A stretch of 64,000 nucleotides of DNA, from NCBI GenBank assembly GCA_004194705.1, contig SADC01001380.1, forward strand, positions 62,001-126,000, read 5' to 3'. Shown here in pieces: positions 45,182 through 58,700 of the stretch. Source of the stretch: Ditylenchus dipsaci. Its lineage: Eukaryota > Nematoda > Chromadorea > Rhabditida > Anguinidae. A model generated the notes under the pieces. The model saw only the letters and a list, made by a program, of their open reading frames with translations. It was not told where the DNA came from and searched no databases. The position numbers and the translations under genes were made by a program. Positions within the stretch are counted from its first letter, which is position 1. Every line of letters starts with the position of its first letter.

Positions 45182-48100
45182 TGCTTATGGCTGCAAAAGA
45201 ATTAAGAAAATTCGAAACGCTTTCAACAGAACACGCCACAGATGGAAAATTTCACTTATCAAATCGATTTAATTTTTTTGATGGCTTGCAAGAAAAAAAT
45301 ATGATTTATTATTTCGTGCCGCGTATTTATGGAAAATATTAAAATGTACGGACATTACAAACTCAGCCAAAATCATAGAAAATTGTTTTTGGTGATAAAA
45401 ACAAATGTGCAAAATACAAAAGTTGCATATGGGATGAGGAAAGGAGAAAGTTAATGGTGGGTAAATCCGCGAGTGCTGACAGTTCTTCTCTTCTTGCTAA
45501 GTCAATTAGGTGACCTCGTTTGGGCAGAACGTCACTTTCACTGACTTTTAGCTATGTAATCAAGATGCCAAACAACAAATATGGTTTGCACATGAAAGAT
45601 GTATTGCTATGATATCAAAATACATTAATTTGTTTTTATGTATCGATATAGATTGTCTATAGAAAAATAATGGTGGCTGGAATTGAACCAGCCCTTTTGG
45701 ATTACCAAGCTGCCTCCCCGAACAAATCGGGTAAAGGACTAACAAGGGAAGCTTTCTGACTGTGACCTGTGGCAATTTCGAAAATTTCTTTTCATGCGCT
45801 TATTCTTGTAGAGCGTACCCATGTTCCTTATGAATATGGCTAGCGCAGCTCTGTAGGCCAATAAAATTTTTAGGAATAACGCACGCTCAAGGGTCAGCTA
45901 TCGAAAACCATGATATGGGTATCAAGGTGTTTTTAGAACTTTGAGTGACCCTTCTACCATATTTTGTGGACCTTCGGAGCTGGGGAGTCAGATTTGTCAG
46001 GAACTTGGGCATTTCTACAAGAATACGCAGAATTTTTTTGTCATCTAAGTTCCTCCAGTCACAGTTAGGGTTCTTTCCTTGTAAAATCAAGGAGACACCA
46101 CAACTTTTAAGCGGGGTTTTAAACTTTTAATTGGGTTACATATTTAAATTTGTAGTAAATGAAGAGTATTTGTGGCAAAAAAGTGAAATTCACTTCAAAT
46201 ATAAATATATTTGCGGCAGAAAAAAATATTCCCTTATTAAAAATTAATGTAAAAGCGAGCACGTTTGCGTGATATCAAAAAAAGCAAGCATGTTTTGAAA
46301 AAGTCAGTAAAAAGAGAATAAATAACAGTGATTTGAGAATATTATCACCTGGCTACACAAAGTAGTAGGCCTACCTTATAGTATGCCAAATTTTATGTGT
46401 AACCACAAGTTTTTAGGCTAATATGCAAAAATAGGCAGAATTGACACTGAGGCTTGCAACGAGGTGAAGGGTGACGAGTACACATTCCTTGAGCTAAAAT
46501 TATTCCACCAGCAATTCACCAAAAATTGATCGAAAAGACATTAAACAAGCAGAAAAAAGATGAATGCACAAATCGCACTTCTGTCCAGCCATTTTGTGAG
46601 TAAATTAAGCAGTAGAAAGAGGAACCACCGCCCAGAGAGAATTCATCCCTCTCTCCCAAGTGGACCTCCAGGCGAGTCGCGTACTCATTGGTCATTCAGT
46701 CACTCAGTTAGCTAGCAAAAAAGCGAGGAGAGTAAGAGGAGAGTTAGTCAGTCACACACAAGGAGTCGCGTAACTCTCTTTCACAGTTTTCAGTTGAGTT
46801 CATCCACTGGCTGGATGGCTGCAAATTGATTTAGAGAAATCAACGGGCAATTTGTTCTGTCCATTATTATTGAAAGGATTCTTGCTGGTGCTTCATATCT
46901 GAGTAGAAACACACTTTTTATTTGACTGGTCCTCCAATAATAGCAATGGAAGAATGCAATAAGAAGAAAACGAGCTACAATTGACTCTTCCAGCAGCGTA
47001 CCACCTGGAGACTGGCCTCATCCGTACGTGAACGTACATCAGAGCCGATTATCTGTAGAAAGTAGGCTCTCGGAACCGACCTTCGGGGTAGGTTTTTGCA
47101 GTGAGAGAGTACATTGCCCAGGGGGGTCGACTGTGTTTTGCAGCAAATGAATACTTATTTTTTTTCACAAAATATTGGTGTCGTGCCGGCATATAATATT
47201 TATCGGAAAGTCCAGGCAATTTTTCTCAAGATCAAGAATCTCACTCATTTCTTCTTCAAGGCAAAAAGTCAAAATTTTGGTCAAATTTTTTTTGCAATAA
47301 ATGCCTTTCCGCCACCTGAAAACATCTTTTTCGGCCTAATCCCAAACAGGAAAGCTCAAAAAGGTGATCAAATCACACTTTTGGGAGGACTTGGTAAAAG
47401 GAAGATTAGCCAGAATTTTGAGACAGTGAAAATTCCATGATACTTTTAGGTGCACTTGGTTTTAGCCACTCCTTCTACAAAGCAACACAATCACCGAGAT
47501 GCAAAAAGTTATTTAATAGCAAAAAAACAATTTACTTATTGGTTTCACCCAAATTTAGTTTCAAATGAGAATTTGGGAGTGGGTGGGATAGGGCAATGTT
47601 TACTGTAAAAGAATAGGATGATCCACAGAATCACCAACAAAATGAGCTGGCTGTGTAAGGAAACAAGGAGAGTGGGCTAGCAAACTACTGCTGACTTGCA
47701 GCTTTTATATGAAGGGGTGTAAAATTCCTTTCTTTTTTTGGTGAATTTCTTTTCTCCAGGAAGCATTAGAAGAGATAAGGCAGTAGATCAGCTCAAGGGC
47801 GGGCTCTTTGCTTCCTTACATGGGTGAGGGCTAAAAGAACGGGAAGATAGCTACAGAAACATCTTTAGATTGGAGTAAAAGCAGAAGTTTTTTAGCGGAT
47901 GCTTTTAGCAGAAAGGAAAACAAGACTTGCAAAAAACGGGTGTGAGTAATGAGGATTTGTTTTCGAAATGATAACACCTCTTTTTTGCTTGTATCATTTT
48001 TATTCATACATTTTCGTAGCAGAGAGGAAAAGCAAAGAGGAATTCTGAGCATTTTTTTGAGCTTTTCAAGTAATTTACTTATTTTGAGTATTGTAAAAAG

Positions 48101-48524
48101 GAGGATTAAAAATTCGGTCACTATTTTTACAATGTGGACTTTGGAATGTATTATTTTTCATTAGTGCATTCTAGTGCTTATTTTCGCTCGCCATACACCA
48201 GTACACCTATATTTTAACTCTAAAAAGGCTCAAACTCAGGTACGTAACTCAAACTTTTTTAAAAATTACATTTGGGCAAAAATGTTTTTTTAGCGGATGC
48301 TTTTAGCAGTTGGATTTTTTCAGGCATTATCCAAAAGTAAAGTATTCTGACTGGCTCAATGACGAAGAAAGCTGAGAAGATGAGAAAAAAATAATGAGAA
48401 TGTGTAACCGAACTTAACAAATAAAGTAGACGGCGCTTAAAACTTTGTATGTGCGTGCATGCTGTGTTATGTTTGTGTAAAAACGTATCCTTAGTAATTT
48501 TTTCACGCTAAACACTGTACAGTC
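45182..48524. other. Intergenic, no gene supported
   Basis: Upstream of the collagen on its strand, so promoter elements are likely here but none is recognisable. The frame at 47114-47440 (108 codons, no ATG start) has no domain. 45665-45690 resembles a tRNA T-arm but lacks matching acceptor arms. A short ATG frame (MEECNKKKTSYN) occurs at 46946. Confidence 0.4.
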
Positions 48525-48930
48525 GAACCTGGACGGACACCCCTAAAAGTTCGTTCCTCAGCTGGGCTCGACACTTTTTCAGACCTACAGGGTGTCTCAA
48601 AAGTATTGGTATTTTTTGAAATTTTTGTGTACGTAGCCCATTGCCCGTCGATTTCCGATTTTTTTCGGAAATCTCCACAAAATATGATTTTGAGAACACA
48701 GCAAATTTATTTTCATTCATCTCATTTCAATTCAGAAGCAAATGGTTTCTAAAAATTTCAAAAAATTAGAGATTCAGACAAGTTTAGCCTGAATTTTTAA
48801 AAATACCCAATACTTTCGAGACACCCTGTATTATTGAATGCTTTTGTCAATTCTGTTCTGACAGTCTGGTCGCAAATACTGCTAGGATGCCGATAAAACT
48901 TTTACAAGTGAAAAGTTCTGGTTAAACAAA
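48525..48930. mobile_element. Left end of a pogo-like element with a mariner MITE inside
   Basis: Starts TACAGTCGAACCTGGACG and continues 'aagttcgttcctc...ctcgacactttttc', closely following 58628-58790 of the larger pogo-like element. A MITE at 48588-48828 interrupts it. No right end was found, so this is a truncated copy. Confidence 0.6.
48588..48828. repeat. mariner-type MITE
   Basis: 241 bp, ends CAGGGTGTCTCAAAAGTATT and its inverse, flanked by TA (48586-48587, 48829-48830). CAGGGTGT ends are common in mariner-like elements. Non-coding. Confidence 0.8.
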
Positions 48931-50097
48931 AAATAAATGCTACGACCTCGGGTAATTACCGTCTTGCAGCGACTACTCCCTCACATTGCTTATAATCTAG
49001 AAGTCGGCCTGTGGACGGCACCTACGGCAAAGTCAAGTTGACATCAAATAACCTTGACATTTTAAAGGGGTCTAAGGCAATTTTATTTCTATTTTGATTT
49101 ATTTAATTTTTTCTTTCAAAAACTTTTGAATTTTCGATTGCTTATAGATGGAGTTCAAGTTCAATTGCTTAACCATCCGCATTTGTTCTCTCGCTCTTTT
49201 TGCACTATTTTCAAAACTCATACCTTGCACCTTGCCCTACACCAACTTTACATGCCCTTTTCTCAGAAACTTTGTGTTCTTAGCTTAGATATTTTCACAC
49301 AATTTTGTGGCTGATATATCTTTCTGTAGATCGAATGGTAAAACAACTCAGCTATATTTCAATATTGACCATAATATGACACGTGTAAGTCGGAAATCTC
49401 CCTTTTTGGGAAAAATGTATGTTTTTAGAGCACATTGGGCGCAAGTTTGTCAATATTCAAATATAGATGAGGTGTTTGACCATTTAATTAACAGGAAATG
49501 TCTTAACTACAACAGGTGTGAAAAAACCAAGTTGAGACAGTGTGAGGTGTAAAAAAGTGTTTTTCTCATCTCAAAAATCCAAATGGCAAATGAAGAGGAG
49601 GAGACCGGAACTTTTGAACTGATTTTTATCTAGCCCGAGAATCTGGTTGCTAATTGAGGAATAATTCCTGTTCCCCAATTCTTCTTTGTATTTTACACTC
49701 ATAGATAGCCGGCTTAACAACACCAATAACCAGTAATTTGGGGGTGATGAACAGCCTAAGAGAAATGAGTCAAATACTACTTTTCACAGACAAGAACGCG
49801 TCAAGGCATGCATAATCTAGGTTTGTTTCCAGAAGAAGGGGAAACACCAAATAAAATATTAGTCGAACTACATTTTTATTTTCTTCGGCCACATTTGGTA
49901 AGTGCGTTGAGTTCGGTAGGTTGACATTTGGGTCAAGAGATGATTTCCGTCCCAAAAATAAAAATGTACCTAAAATAGCTTTATTTTCAATTTATTTTCA
50001 TTTCTCATTCAATATCGTTTTTGTGCACATTCAATTTGTTTTGCTGCCGTACTTGCCTGCCCATTGAGCTGCACGTTGCTTGCTCTTTAAATTTTGA
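48931..50097. other. Intergenic, no gene seen
   Basis: AT-rich sequence; no coding exon, RNA gene or paired element ends recognised. Confidence 0.4.
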
Positions 50098-50393
50098 GGC
50101 TAGGGGAAACTTGCCAAAAACGAAATTTGCCAAACGTATGTTTTGCCAAAACGAAATTTGCCAAATTGAAACTTGCCAAAACGAATTTTCCCAAAACGAA
50201 TTTTGCCATATCGAAATTTGCCAAACGTAGGTTTTGACTAAAACGAAATTTGCCTACCGTTAAATGGCTACAACGTATATATTTTCATTTAAATTCATTT
50301 GAATTTCGCTTTCGGCAAAACCTGCATTTGGCAGATTTCGATTTGGCAAATTTCGTTTTGCCGAATTTCGTTTTTGGCAAGTTTCCCCTAGCC
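50098..50393. mobile_element. Element with 'ttgccaaaacgaaat' array ends
   Basis: 296 bp made almost wholly of arrays. The ends GGCTAGGGGAAACTTGCCAA and its inverse are followed by about eight units of 'tttgccaaaacgaaa' on the left and five inverted units on the right. An exact duplication aattttga (8 bp; 9 if the terminal G is counted) flanks it (50090-50097, 50394-50401). Minimal, non-coding. Confidence 0.8.
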
Positions 50394-50401
50394 AATTTTG
50401 A

Positions 50402-51559
50402 GATATTTTTGTAGAAAGTCGTCATAAAAATTCCAGTTTCTTCTAATATAATCTTGGCATCCCAGCAGATTCAATAGAGACAGCTCAAAAGATTTTTTTG
50501 CATTTCTATCTTTTGCTTGGCATTTTTAGTAAAGTTTTGAAGCATTATAAAATAGGTACAGGGTGGCGCAAATTTTCGCCGGGATTTGTTTTGCTCATAT
50601 CTTCTTTAATTAATTGTGTATCGACGAGATCTTCTTTTATTTGGAAAAGCAAGTTCCGGGCAATCGTATGACAAAAAATATGCAAAATAGCATTCATGAA
50701 AAATATCAACAAAAACATCATCAAATTTTAATAAAAACTTTTTCTTATCAATTCTTTCACAAATTTACGAGTAAAAAACTCTTTTCATTTTACCCAATTC
50801 TAATAACAACAAAAAATCCTGCATAAAAAAATTCAGCCCCAATTTTTAATTAACTTTTTCTTAGTTTTTGTACAACGCCGATAATGAGACTTTGATTAGA
50901 TGCAAATCCTGGAGACTCGCACTTAATCAACTCTTTTCTATCATCTTATTTTGTGTTGGTGGTGGTGGTCACAAGCAGTGTTGTTGTTTCAACCTTTCCC
51001 AACTTCTAATCGGATTATAAAGTCGCACACAGCTGGAGGGGGGGACATTCCAGCATTTATTTATTATCTCCATTCCTCATCATCCTCATATTTCGCACTC
51101 ATTTCAGAGGGATTTTGTGTCAACTTTTTTGTTTTCTAGTGATTTATAGCGCCTCGGGCTGCACATTTCCCTCATTCCTCAGCCGTTTTTGGGGATAAAG
51201 CAATGAAAATATGGTGTTCCCTTGCTGGCTTGCTTCAAGATGAATTATTATTGGTGTTATTATCGAGGGTGGGATCTGTCTGAGAATATATGGCTGGACA
51301 GGAAGGTGGTGATGATGATGATTATCTCTGTCTCGTTATAAATTGTTGTGAAACTACAAGTTTATAGTTTAATTTTTGCATTTTCAAATGACCATTACCA
51401 TCTACACCCATAGCAATTCCGACTTTTTGAAGTCGCGGGGACAGCTTTTTACTCCGTCAAAATGTTCAAAATATCTTTTTTAACTGTTATTTTATTTGCG
51501 TTTTAAGTTTAAATTCCGGGTATTATTTGAGGCGAATCTCACTCATAAATCTGCAGCAG
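50402..51559. other. Intergenic, no gene seen
   Basis: A lone mariner-type end (TACAGGGTGGCGCAAATTTT) occurs near 50559. A frame from 50951 has no ATG context or domain. TGGTGGTGG runs occur near 50960 and 51305. Confidence 0.4.
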
Positions 51560-51645
51560 AAATCATTTATCTTGTCCGATCTGGCATTGTCAAGCAACGT
51601 TGGGCTTGACTAGTTGACGGTTCAAAATTTAAAAAAAATTTAAAA
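51560..51645. repeat. Solo terminal repeat of the P1-carrying element family
   Basis: 'tgtccgatctggcattgtca', 'agcaacgttgggcttgacta' and 'gttcaaaatt' repeat, in inverse order, features of 2545-2600 and 4395-4425 in the element at 2437-4588. It is a fragment only. Confidence 0.5.
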
Positions 51646-51653
51646 TAACTGTA

Positions 51654-51805
51654 CAGTCGAACCTGGACACTACACCACCCTAATATAACACCACCCGAAA
51701 ATGGACCGATTTGGTCAGCTTTGACTAAAATTAAGCCAAGTGAACCCTCGATGCAACACCACCCTAGGGTCGGTCCTTGGGTGGTGTTGTATCCAGGTTC
51801 GACTG
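51654..51805. repeat. pogo-like MITE
   Basis: 152 bp, ends CAGTCGAACCTGGACACTAC and its inverse, flanked by TA (51652-51653, 51806-51807). Interior 'acaccaccc' occurs in both orientations. Confidence 0.75.
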
Positions 51806-52166
51806 TAATCGCAACAAAAACAATTTAAACAATATTTTCTGAGTAATTTATCTGCTCCCATGAGTTCGGAAAGTTGAAATTGCAAGGCCATTTAAAACTA
51901 CTTTCCACGGTGGAAATGATAAATGTGGTTAACTCCTATATTAAATTTGACAAAAAAAAGCAAGGCTAATATGCGTTTAGTAAACCCTATCGATCACTTA
52001 GGATAGTGGAAACAATAAATGTTTATCAGAAGCTGAACCAACTACATAGTGACTGCCAACTACAAAGTGCTTCAGCATAGCTTGTAATTAGTTTTTCGCG
52101 CGTTCGGTCAAGTAGTCAACTAATTGAATGAAACCCACTGAAGGTTTAAGGTCCCAAATGTAGTTA

Positions 52167-52417
52167 CCGTATTTCTTCTAATTGCCGCACATGTTCGCTT
52201 ATTTTTCAATCACCCGAAAATCGGAAATTTCTGAATTCGATCTCGAGATTCTCGGGCGCTCAATCAAGATCTGAAAAGTGGAATCGGTAGAGCTCGTGGG
52301 AGTTAAGAAAATGCATCAAACAGCTGATTAACATATTTACTCTGCTCCGAGGTATAAGTCTTCAAAGTTGGGGGTGTGCGGTTATTAGAGGCTGTGAGGC
52401 AATTAGAAGAAATGCGG
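52167..52417. repeat. MITE family M1, copy
   Basis: 251 bp, CCGTATTTCTTCTAATTGCC end and its inverse, TA at 52165-52166 and 52418-52419. The interior 'agctcgtgggagttaagaaa' phrase is shared with other copies. It lies just downstream of the SLC12 gene. Confidence 0.85.
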
Positions 52418-52794
52418 TATGTGATGTGGGGAAAAAGTAATATAGGTTATGATTTAAAAAAAAGAAGAAAATTAAAGATTAAAAATTAGAGCGACATGTT
52501 TTTATAGGGCGACATACTCTGAGTCATATTGCTCAACTTTGCTTGACTATATGGTCGTGCGAAACAAAACTTTAGACTAACGACATGAATAATTTAAAAA
52601 AATTAGAGTATGAGGAGGGAGGAAACTCAAGAAGTTGTCATTTTAAGGTTTCTTAGAGAATTGCAACAACTTCTGTGTCTAGTATCTTGAAAACTAAAAG
52701 TTTCAAAAAAGTGTTTTATTTTTATCTTTTTTTCAGCAAAAAAAAGTTGAGAATTGGGTTGCCTAATGTAGGCTAGACTAGATTAGCAGTCAGC

Positions 52795-55700
52795 CTAGGA
52801 GTAGAATGTGAGCACTGAAGTTTGGTTGCCACGCACCATCAGGACTGGAGGAAGATCACGAGTCCTAAAATATAACTCACTTGTAAAAGAAAAATAAAAC
52901 ATCTGCAGATTACATTAGGTCAAGCCAGGCCATGTACAAACAATTGCTGACGCACTCTCGAGGGACTGGCAGGGTGCTGAAAAATGTAGCAAATTTTCTG
53001 AACAAAGAAAACAAAGAAATTTTAAGTTTTTAACTCTTACTTCTTCCTAAGTAAGAGCAACGGAGAATATTCACATAAAAAATTTCACGGTAAAGACTTG
53101 CAGGCATAGTGACCGCGCCGTCCTTCGCCGTCCTAATTTTTCAATCGCAGTCCTGGGTTTTAACAATATTTTTTATTATGCACAGCATTTTTTATTTTAC
53201 AACATATAATCAGTTTTTATTTTATACGTAATTTTCGGGCGACCGTCCAAGTTTTCTTTCATTTTTATTTAAAAAAAATGGGCCGTCCTGATTTTACACA
53301 AAAATTTTCAAAGAAGTCGGTTAAATTAGGACGGCCCCATTTTTTTGAAATAAAAATAAAAGAAAACTTGGACGGTCGCCCGAAAACGAAGTATAAAAAT
53401 AAAAACTGATCATATGTCGTAAAATAAAAAAAATTGTCCATAATGAAAAATATGGTTAAAATGCAGGACGGCGATGAAAAAAATTAGGACGGCGCGGTCA
53501 CTATGCTTGCAAGCAGTGGTACCCATATAGTGGTACCCCTTTTGAAAAATATCGCAACTTAGGTTAGTGGGTTTTCCGATCTAAAATAGGTATAATGAAC
53601 ATATTTCAGTCCATTCTAGTATACACTGCGTCAATCCTAAGCTTAAACTAAAAAATTACAGGAGCATCAAGGCGAAAAATTGGGGCCCATTGCTCAAAAA
53701 AGCCATGCTCAAAGCTGAAATGCAACTTACACAACAATAAGACTAGCATCGTAGGAGTGTTGAATGAGCAACTGGCGAGTGAGCAGTTGTCTATATGTCC
53801 TTTTCTTGTTGATTAGCAGTTCTTCATCAGTCACTAAAGAGGGGTCACTGCTCCCGTTCTTGGTCCTCCACGGCTTGATCAACTTGTTGAAAGCGTACAT
53901 TCTGCAAATTAGATTTTAAAAATGTTTGGTCAACAAATTCGGATTGACTGACATGTCTGGGTGGAGCTTTTGCTTGAGCACCTCTATCACTTTTACACAA
54001 CTGAATTCGATCCTGAACTTGCTGAGCAGGGCAATCATGCTTTGCTCGTCTACTTCAGCATTACTGCCACAAAGGGTCAGAACCCGAAGTTCAGCGCCCT
54101 GCAATGGGGTAAACGATGTATTTTGTATGGTCAAATATTAGAGCATTGATAAAGAACATTTGGGAGCTATGCAGGGGGACACAAAAACAGTCATACTTGA
54201 AGGGGCATGCTCGCCGCCGATGAGAATATTTTAAAAGGCGGGTACTAGGTTAATTCAAACGATAATTATTTTAAAATAAATTCAAGTTAATTACCCTGCG
54301 GGGAATAAGTAATCAAAAACACTGATATCATCTGGTAGCATTGGTGGTCTAGTGTGATAGATGTGGCGGAAGGCGAAAATCGTCGGTACGATTCCCACTG
54401 GATGTACGATTTTTCTTCGACTTTTCCAAAATTTCGTCAAATAAATTCTCGTTTGAATTTCGCTGGTACCCGCCTTTTAAAAAATTCCCATCGACGACGA
54501 GCATGCCCCTTTAACTATTTTTTAACTTTTGCAGTTTCTTATTAGTTTTTAACTCATACTTATTAAATTTTCACATTTGTTTAGCCTCAAATACAAGTTA
54601 TCTGATAGCTAACAAACTCTACTAAATAATTGTTGGAATGTGGAAATTTAGGTTTATGAATAGAGAAACCTTGTGAAAAAGCTACTTTATTAGATGATCT
54701 AAAAGCTGATATCTAAAACTGTATGATGTTATGACATTTTAGAAAATCGATGTTGAAAAAGTGGAAAAGTTAAATAAAACGGCAAAAAGAGATATAATCG
54801 TGTGTCACTTTGCAGTTTGACTGCCCTAAAACTGGCTTATCACAGGTAAATAAAACACTTGAAATGAAGAAATAAACTGTTTGGTGTTTTTGATATTATG
54901 TGATCAAAAATTTCTCGTCATTAATAACTGTGAGAGAATTTCATTGATAAAATGTTAAAATTCCAACCTCCAGATAAGACTTGGGCAGTCTTAGCAAATG
55001 TGGAATCAGCAGTGTAAGGCCACCGTCATCATATAACCACCAAACGTCAATTCTGCCGTTCCTTCTCCTTTTGCTGCTAAATGCATTCATGCGTTTAGCC
55101 AAGGCTTCTGTCTCCGCAAATTCCCTAAAAAAAATATCTACTGAAATATAGATTGAAAAAGGTTTTACTTTTCGAGTTTCATCTTGATTTTGGTGGACAT
55201 GCCAAGTGTTTCACTCCTAGATCGCCTCAACTCTCGTTGTTGTGTGTCGGTGTATGCTGTGTGAATAGTGGGTGAAGTGGCTGTAATATTGCAACTGTCA
55301 AGCACTCCATCCAAGTCTTCGTCCTCATCTTCTTCATCATCACAATCAAATATGTCGAAGATATGACGGTCCGAGAAGAATTTGGCTTCTGCAAATCATG
55401 GTTGTAAATAAATTAGCTATCCCCATTGATTCGAAAGGTTTTTAATATGTAATAGGGCTCCGAAATGTCTTTATTTATAAGATTTGTCCTTATTTTACCG
55501 AAATGCGGATGTGGTGCGAATTTTTGAAATAAACTAAATATTCGTCACTTTTTTTAAAAAGCGCTATTTTATAGAATGCTTATTGATGTTTGATCACCAA
55601 AAATAAATATTTCGACGTAAAAGCTGAAAAATTCTGAAGATTTGGGGTCCCGAATAGAGTGAAAACCTCTAAATAAAGTACAAAAAGAGGTTATATTTAA

Positions 55701-58700
55701 AAAAATATATAAAAAATCTATTTGAAGCAATCTTGGTTTACAAGTTTCTAGAACTTCGAGAGTCCGGATTTTCATTCGGCTAAAATTCAGACTTTAAATT
55801 ATATTAGGTTGTTGAGGAACAGGATACTTAGCATCTTGATTGGGTTTCTTCAAGACCTCAAGTATTATACTGAATACTCTAAGAGCGCGAGTTGACTGCG
55901 TCCCTATTTTCAAGGTCAAAGTTGAAATAAAGCCGAACTAACGAAACATTTCTCGTAAAATAAGTGGTAACCCTACTTTTGTGGTCAAAGCTTCTAGCAG
56001 TAGCATGTGGATTGAACTTTGGGATGACTTTGATGGTGCGCATGCTCAGATTAATGGTTCTTCGTTTGGTGTTGGTGCGTCTAATGGCATGTTTGTCTGT
56101 AAACCAACTATTTGAGTTCAAAAAATATACACACCAATCCCACCATTGTCCATTTCTTCCAAATCAGTGGCTGATTGTACAGACTTTTTCAAGCCATCTA
56201 TATCTTTGATGTCATGTTCTAGTAGAGCATCCGACAAGTCAAATCCATCTTTTCCATTTCGCAGAATACATACTCCATAGCTTTTCTCAAAAGCATCTCT
56301 AAAAAGATAATTGTTGAATAAATTCTAAAAAATCTAAAAACCTAATTATTCCCACATAGTTGTCGATTTCCTGCAAATTTTCCCAGCTGATTTGAGACCA
56401 GTTGAGCTTAAATCCCATCATAATCACGTTAGGACGAAGTTTTCCCAGACCTTAAAATAGTCAATTTAATCATTAATAAACTCGGAAAATCCAACATCTA
56501 ATTTTTTTCGGCTCAAATTGTTTTACCTCTCCAAATCATTCATTTATCCCCCCAAATCATAAAAATGAGTATTTCTCGGTGTTCTTATGTCGTAAAATTT
56601 TTTTCTATTGATCATCATGTAGCCCTGAATCTCTTGTTACTGATAAGCTATCAACTGATCCCTTGTTGATGAAATTTTTTTGAGAAATACCCGTTTTTAT
56701 GAAACAACTCTTCTTTCAAAAAAGGTGTATTTCTAAAAGGGTTATATTTAAAATTGGCCATAGAATTGTGAAAAATGGCCATAGAATATTTAATTTTGGC
56801 CATAGATTTTTTGGCCATAGAATATTGAAAAATGGCCATAGATTTTGAATTTTGGCCATAGATTTTTGAAAATTGGCCATAGATTTTTGAAAAATGGCCA
56901 TAGATTTCTGAAAATTGGCCATAGATCTGTGTTGGCCATAGAATATTGAAAAATGGCCATAGAATATTGAAAAATGGCCATAGATTTTTGAATTTTGGCC
57001 ATAGATTTTTTTGGCCATAGAATACTGAAAAATGGCCATAGATCTCTAAATTTTAACCATACTCGCTCGAAATCATGTTTCAACCACTTTTTAAGATGCT
57101 CTTGAACCTGAAACATACTGAAAAGATGTTTTAAGGGTGTCGATGACACTTTTCCGAGAAAAAAAATTCTGTAATTTTTCCGACCATTGGTCGTTCAGGG
57201 CGGTCAAAAAAATTTCTCGGAAAATTGTCATCGACACCCTTAAAACATCTTTTCAGTATGTTTCAGGTTCAAGAGCATCTTAAAAAGTGGTTGAAACATG
57301 ATTTCGAGCGAGTATGGCTAAAATTCAGAAATCTATGGCTAAAATTCAGAAATCTATGGCCATTTTTCAATATTCTATGGCCATTTTTCAATATTCTATG
57401 GCCATTTTTCACAATTCTATGGCCAAAATTAAATACCACCCTTTCTAAAATTTTTTAACAACAAGGGATCAGTTGGCAGCTTATGAGAAACTAGAAATTC
57501 AGGGCTACATGATGATCAAAAGAAAAAAAATTTACGACATAAAAGCACCGAGGAATACTCATTTTTACGATTTGGGCGGATACCGTATTTTCTCTACTAA
57601 TTACCCCTTCTCTATTAATAACCCCCATAGGCACCCTATATCTCAACTCAAAAAAATTATTTGCAAATCTGTTTTTTGCGCTGTCTTAATCACCACGAAC
57701 TTAGTTGATTCCACTTTTTAGATTTCGGTTGAACACCCAAAATCTCAAAACAAAATAATTTTTTTTCGATTTTTCAGGGGTTGAAAAATAATTACCCCGG
57801 GGTAATTAATAGAGAAAATACGATAAATGAATGATTTGGAGGGGTAAAAGAATAATTTGCAGGGGGGGGGGGAAGTACTTACAACCATTTTTTTCCAGCA
57901 CTTTTTTAAAATTTTTGTCAAAAATGATGAAACCTGTGCAAATAAAACTTATTGCAGCACCTAATTTGGTAAATGAGCACCGAATTTCCTATTTTCACTT
58001 ATCCAATACTAAGAAACAAGGTGGATTGGCGCCTTACAGGCGCCGGATAAAAACGTCAAAATTTTGCGACTACAAAAACAATTAGGCTTTTCCGTTATCG
58101 GGACCTCTTATAAGAGCCTCTCAGCTATCTATGTTTCAAAAATCTACCTCGCAACCTACCTAGCCTACCTGACCATTCACCTACCTTACCTGGATACCTA
58201 CCTTATCTGGCCACCTACCTACCCTATAAGACTACATACCGTATTTTCTCTAATTAGTCCAACGGTGGGTTCATTTTTCAATCACCCGAAAATCAGAAAA
58301 ATTTGAATTAGATTTCTAGTTTTTCTGTTGAAAATTATAAATCTGAAAAGCGATATCGGTAGAGCTCGCGGTAACTAAGAAAACGCGATAAACAGCTTGG
58401 CAAAATATTCACCCTGTTCCGAGATACAGACCCTCAAAGTCGAGGGGTGGGTTTATTAGAGGGGGTGGGCTAATTAGAGGAAATACGGTACTCTAACTGG
58501 ACACCAAACACAAAGAAAATTAAAAATTGAATGATAATTTTTAATTTCTTTTCGAGATAAAAAACATTTAAATTTCCGTGTTTTATGCGATCCTGATTTT
58601 CTGGATCCTAACCTTAAAATCGTTATACAGTCGACTCTCGATATAAGGACACTCAGGGGACCGGCAAAAGTTCGTTCCTGCCTTGGGTCCGACACTTTTT

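Noticed and set aside
45660..45745. tRNA-like stretch on the minus strand (GCTGGTTCAATTCCAGC hairpin)
   Set aside because: The T-arm shape is good, but no matching acceptor stem, D-arm or anticodon arm could be folded around it.
47114..47440. 108-codon open frame
   Set aside because: No ATG start, no domain, no splice signals, and Phe/Asn/Lys-rich composition as expected of AT-rich DNA.
56716..57149. Frames with repeated 'MAKIQ..MAIFQYS' residues
   Set aside because: Translation of the 'ttggccatag' array; no independent evidence of coding.
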